Notes under the pieces: model-generated | The model's input: only the letters and a program-made list of their open reading frames with translations | Told to the model about the DNA's origin: nothing | The model's database searches: none | In this document: positions 60,862-64,000 of the stretch, in pieces | How the letters are laid out: each line of letters begins with the position of its first letter | How positions within the stretch are numbered: the stretch's first letter is position 1 | Source: Aphelenchoides besseyi | Taxonomy: Eukaryota; Nematoda; Chromadorea; Rhabditida; Aphelenchoididae | DNA length: 64,000 nt | Direction: 5' to 3' | Assembly: GCA_024699855.1 (NCBI GenBank) | Contig: JAMPIQ010000002.1 | Span: forward strand, 13,702,001-13,766,000 | Position numbers and translations under genes: made by a program

Positions 60862-61859
60862 ATGGCCGAATTCCCGACGTTGGGTGGACATTGTGCGCAC
60901 GAAGAATGCAATCAACTCGGTGAGCTCGAGGAATTAAGAGTCTTAACCGAAACTTTTAGACTTCTTGCCAATGAAATGTAACGGTTGTAGCAAGGAATTC
61001 TGGTGAGTTTAGTTGTGTATTTTTGTTCCTTAACTTCGATTTCAGTTCACGGCATTTCACTTACGAAAACCATAATTGCAGCTCCGGATTGCGTTTGGAT
61101 GTCCAGGTTCCCGTTTGTCCGCTATGTAATACGCCTGTTCCGACAGCCAAGAACGAGATTGCTGATGTCGTGGTTGGAGCTCACATCGACAACGACTGTC
61201 AATCGGATCCGGCTCGTCGAAAACGCGCGTACGTTAACGCGTGCTCACTAAAACGCTGCAAACGACGAGAGGTTAGTCAATTAATTGACTTTTTTGACCT
61301 CCGACTGTTTTCAGCTTGTTCCCGTTCTTTGTACACGATGTCGTCGGAATTTCTGTATCAAACACCGTCACGAGGGAGATCACGAATGCAAAGGACTGCA
61401 ATTCAATCCGATGCTCAAACCATCTCCCGACAACATGACTGATCATAAGCCGATGCATTCAACCTTGGTAAGAAATTCATTTAAGTTCCATTTTACTTCG
61501 GTTGTATTTAGAGAAGTGACGAGGAACTTGCTCGTGCATTGCAGCAAAAGCTGAATACGACTGGAGCCCAATACGATCCATTGGAAATGGACCGTCAACT
61601 GGCAGCCCAACTTCAACGCGAAGAATACAGGTAGATTCGAGGGTGGCTTTTTCAAAATCTGTGGATTCACTTTTACATTTCCGATTTATATGCTTCCAAA
61701 TAAACGACATTCGACCTCATTTTTCTGTTTTCTATCAGAATAAACGAAACAATTGCGTTGTGTTGCAAAGTCTGTTAATTTTGTTGTTTCAGAGCGAGCT
61801 CACAGGTCGGTGGTGAGACCTCCGGGCAACGTCGAAGTGGTCAATGTTTGATTTCCTGA
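60862..61859 (+). CDS. AN1-type zinc-finger protein ZFAND2 (AIRAP/AIRAPL; AIP-1-like)
   Basis: Exons: 60862-60919, 60960-61002, 61046-61271, 61315-61467, 61512-61630 and 61793-61859; about 221 aa. ZFAND2 proteins associate with the proteasome and p97 and are induced by arsenite and proteotoxic stress. First AN1 finger: HCAHEECNQL, DFLPMKCNGCSKEFC, HFTYENHNC. Conserved linker QVPVCPLCNTPVP then IDNDCQSDPARRKRAYVNAC. Second AN1 finger: LCTRCRRNFCIKHRHEGDHE. Then a UIM-like helix SDEELARALQQKL in which the usual Ser is Lys, and a second acidic helix with QLAAQLQREE. The C-terminus is GQCLIS, a CaaX prenylation box, as in the membrane-anchored AIRAPL form of vertebrates rather than AIRAP. An AATAAA lies about 95 nt past the stop. 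Confidence 0.93.
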
Positions 61860-61981
61860 AACCCGATAAATTCAATTGCGTTTTTTTAAATCTTTCACTT
61901 TGCAACATTTTTGTACATTACGAGTGACTATCTTGGTGTTTTTAGCAATTAACAAAATAAACTTCTATATCTTTCAATTAC

Positions 61982-62050
61982 GTTAGTGGGTAAGCGATCT
62001 GCTTGCTAAACTCTCTTTTAAGGGTTGCGAGTTCGATTGTGCGAAGCAAG
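61982..62050 (+). repeat. tRNA-derived SINE-like sequence
   Basis: Reads GTTAGTGGGTAAGCGATCTG (D-arm/A-box-like), GCTTGCTAAAC in the anticodon-arm position, then GGGTTGCGAGTTCGATT, close to the pol III B box. Pairing of the arms is poor and there is no clean acceptor stem, so a functional tRNA is unlikely; a tRNA-derived SINE or pseudogene fits better. Confidence 0.4.
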
Positions 62051-62404
62051 AAATCCACGGAGCAACGAAGTGACCCGGTGCTCCGGCCACTCCCAACGGT
62101 AATTTATGGCTTCGGCCTTTTGCTATATCCGACTTGGCCCAAGTCCAAGGGGAGGCGGGTTGTTGTCTTTTGTTACCCTCTGACCGGTCGTGTTTTACTT
62201 TTGTGTCTAATAAACTCGTCGCCTCCACCTTCGACTACTTTCTAAGTACAAGAACGTACACGATTTCTTCGATCGTCACTTTCAAGTGCTGCGTTCTACC
62301 AAAACGGCTCCAAAAAGTGAGAAAAAAGTCGATTGAATCCCTTGTAGTCACTACTATTCACTTTTTCCTTTTTGCTTTGTGGATACAAGACAGCAACTTG
62401 CATT

Positions 62405-62490
62405 CGACAGCACAGAGAATTGAACCTGCAACCTTCAAAAGTGAGTTGCAAGCCCATCACTTGCTCACTCGACTATTGCGGTTCACACTT
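62405..62490 (-). repeat. tRNA-derived SINE-like sequence, opposite orientation
   Basis: On the minus strand: ATAGTCGAGTGAGCAAGTG (A-box-like), then GGCTTGCAAC, then AAGGTTGCAGGTTCAATTC (B-box-like). It shares the pattern GGTTGC-R-R-GTTC-R-ATT with the plus-strand copy 0.4 kb away and ATAGTCGAGTG with the fragment near 19.2 kb. Confidence 0.4.
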
Positions 62491-63246
62491 CCAGGGGAAG
62501 ATTAGCGGACCATGACTCGGAACGAATTGGGTCAAACAGAACACCCCATATCTCCATAACGAAGTGGGGTATAAATAAACGGACTTTATCACGATAATCA
62601 GCATAGTCGATACTACGATTTTAGCAATTTTAGTGTTTTTGGCCAATTCCGCGATTGGGCAAAAATAAGCATGATATTCACAATCAGCGTAAAATTGCGC
62701 GTAGACTGATATATAATTCAACCGAAGGTGGCGGGCACCACTCACGACCTCTCCTTGTCAGGAACACGAATCAATCGATGACGCAGAAAGGTTAAGAAGA
62801 GGCATATGCAGTAGGTAGAAACGACCTGATGACGTAAAAGAGTAAAAAAGAGGCGAACGAATTGTTGGCGTCGTTTGCAAAGAATCTCTCCATCAATTCG
62901 CTTGTTCAATGATTTTTTGTGCGTGTTAGCAGATGGTTGTTTATTAATGATTTTGCGTAAAGGAATTTCTGTGAAATCCGCTGATTTGATAGTCAATTGA
63001 ATTCGATGATGAAATCAATTCAACGATAATAGCATTCTTGTCCCATTGCACAAAAAATGCGGATATGCAATGGTTGGAAGACAGGAATCTTTTACGCTGG
63101 TTGTTAGACGCAAAGTGTACAAACAACATCGTCGTTCAGCTTCAGTCATTCCATTCAAAAACAAGTATTAAAGTCCAATCACATTCACTCGTGTTCGTTC
63201 GTTCTTTTTTGCGTTCTTCTTTCAAATTGAAATCCTCGGATTTTAG

Positions 63247-64000
63247 ATGCCGTTCAACAACATTGAGGTTCATGAGTACTCACGAGGTGCTTTAGTCGAT
63301 TGGAACTTTCCTCGTGCTCGAAGTGAGTTGAGATTAATAGACTCAACTTTAACACTTTATTTTTATATGGCACTGAATACCAAATTACTTGGCAGGATTG
63401 CAACAATCCAGAAGACGTTTACACTCGTCGCACCAACAAAACTCGTTTCTGTATCTCCAATTTACAGTCCGGTTGTCGTTACGTGGTCGGGGTACGCATG
63501 TTGAGTTTGTATTGGGAGAACAAGACTATTGCCAAAGTTCAACAAAACTTCAAAACTGGTCAGTTCGACGGCACTCAGCTCTTTATTCTTCAATTTGCAG
63601 TTTTTTCGCAAAATCAATTGGAAAAGTTGTATGCCAAAGTGATTTATTTTGCCGGACTTCACATTTCTGCCAAGAGTTTAATCGCGTACGTGCATCGATG
63701 CAAACCAGAAAGTTATTTCGACCGATTGTACGACTATATGCCGAAGGAGATTCGGGCGTGGAGTGGCCACAATGCTTGTGCAATCAATGGCGAACCCGAA
63801 GTTAAAGGTAACCAATGACTGATCATCATAATGTTTCCAAATTCACTTGTTTGTTTCAGGACTTTGGTTTTCAACGGCAACATTTCGTGGAGATTTGCCG
63901 AATCGTAGTCCATTTGGAAATACGCTCTTTTATATTCGTCCAGAACTGATTATCGACGATGTTAACAGTTTTAATCTCTACTTCACCGATTTCTATTGCA
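63247..64000 (+). CDS. PHYHIP/PHYHIPL-like protein (fibronectin type III + PHYHIP domain), 5' part
   Basis: Exons: 63247-63322, 63412-63558, 63601-63807 and 63860 to beyond the window edge. Vertebrate PHYHIP proteins bind phytanoyl-CoA hydroxylase and are enriched in brain; their function is not well defined. The first part reads as an Fn3-like domain: NNIEVHEYSRGALVDWNFPR and, in exon 2, FCISNLQSGCRYVVGVRMLS. The second part matches the PHYHIP core: LYAKVIYFAGLHISAKSLIA, SYFDRLYDYMPKEIRAWSG, LWFSTATFRGDLPNRSPFGN and NSFNLYFTDFYC (vertebrate STNLYFADFYC). Phase requires the acceptor CAATCCAG at 63411, not the nearer GGCAG. The ATG directly follows TTTTAG, so a trans-splice or 5' UTR acceptor is likely. 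Confidence 0.82.

Larger units (their letters stand above)
61860..63246. other. Intergenic region with tRNA-like repeats
   Basis: 1.4 kb. Apart from the two tRNA-like sequences listed separately, no frame or RNA gene is supported. Confidence 0.4.

Noticed and set aside
61982..62050. A genuine tRNA gene
   Set aside because: D- and T-arm words are present, but acceptor and anticodon stems do not pair convincingly.
1..64000. Prokaryotic operon, phage or defence system
   Set aside because: Every confident gene is an intron-containing animal gene; no bacterial-type gene cluster is present.

Overview
This is eukaryotic DNA from a compact animal genome. All 18 recognised genes have metazoan orthologs and are built of many short exons. 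Introns are mostly about 40-60 nt, with GTAAGT/GTGAGT-type donors and TTTCAG/TTTTAG acceptors. A 3' splice-site-like sequence sits a few nucleotides before the start codon of most genes, as expected for spliced-leader trans-splicing. With the gene content (Fe65/FEH-1, muscarinic GAR-type receptor, SNF-type SLC6 carrier), this points to a nematode or a close relative. That is inference; the species cannot be read from the sequence.

Layout, left to right. 1-0.65 kb: 3' end of a cytohesin-like Arf-GEF (+). 1.2-4.1 kb: Fe65/APBB adaptor (-). 4.1-9.2 kb: gene-poor. 9.2-14.9 kb: muscarinic-type GPCR (+) with a 23-nt micro-exon. 14.9-18.6 kb: gene-poor. 18.6-23.5 kb: two tandem CD36/LIMP-2 family genes (+). 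25.4-27.4 kb: kanadaptin (-), with a 48-aa ORF upstream on the same strand. 28-29.4 kb: USP12/46 deubiquitinase (+). 30.1-32.7 kb: SLC6 transporter (+). 33 kb: mitochondrial ribosomal protein uS17m (+). 34.4-35.5 kb: PGAP2-like membrane protein (+). 35.7-36.9 kb: GLOD4 (-). 38.2-39.0 kb: metaxin-2 (-), divergent from a JADE-like PHD/ePHD protein at 39.4-42.4 kb (+). 42.7-44.1 kb: a single-pass membrane protein I do not recognise (-). 44.4-48.3 kb: type I diacylglycerol kinase (-), with a possible nested + strand gene in one intron. 51.7-53.0 kb: orphan rhodopsin-like GPCR (-). 55.1-56.0 kb: RNA polymerase III RPC5/Rpc37-like subunit (-). 56.4-57.9 kb: a Tc1-type transposon with 201-bp inverted repeats and a broken transposase. 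58.3-60.0 kb: SLC17A9-like carrier (-). 60.9-61.9 kb: ZFAND2/AIRAPL-type AN1 zinc-finger protein (+) with a CaaX end. 62.0-62.5 kb: tRNA-derived, SINE-like sequences. 63.2 kb to the end: N-terminal part of a PHYHIP-like protein (+).

The genes do not form one pathway; this is an ordinary mixed euchromatic segment. Some share a theme. The muscarinic receptor, DGK, SLC6 carrier and vesicular SLC17 carrier belong to neuronal signalling. The LIMP-2-like gene, ZFAND2 and USP12/46 belong to lysosome and proteostasis functions. Metaxin-2 and uS17m are mitochondrial. I found no convincing novel multi-gene system. The most notable items are a WW domain that lost its second Trp and is split by a likely GC-AG intron, the micro-exon and altered TM6 residue of the muscarinic receptor, the split of sorting signals between the two CD36-family genes, the unrecognised membrane protein, and the possible nested gene. 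Exon models were built by eye from splice signals, reading phase and family similarity, so individual junctions may be off.
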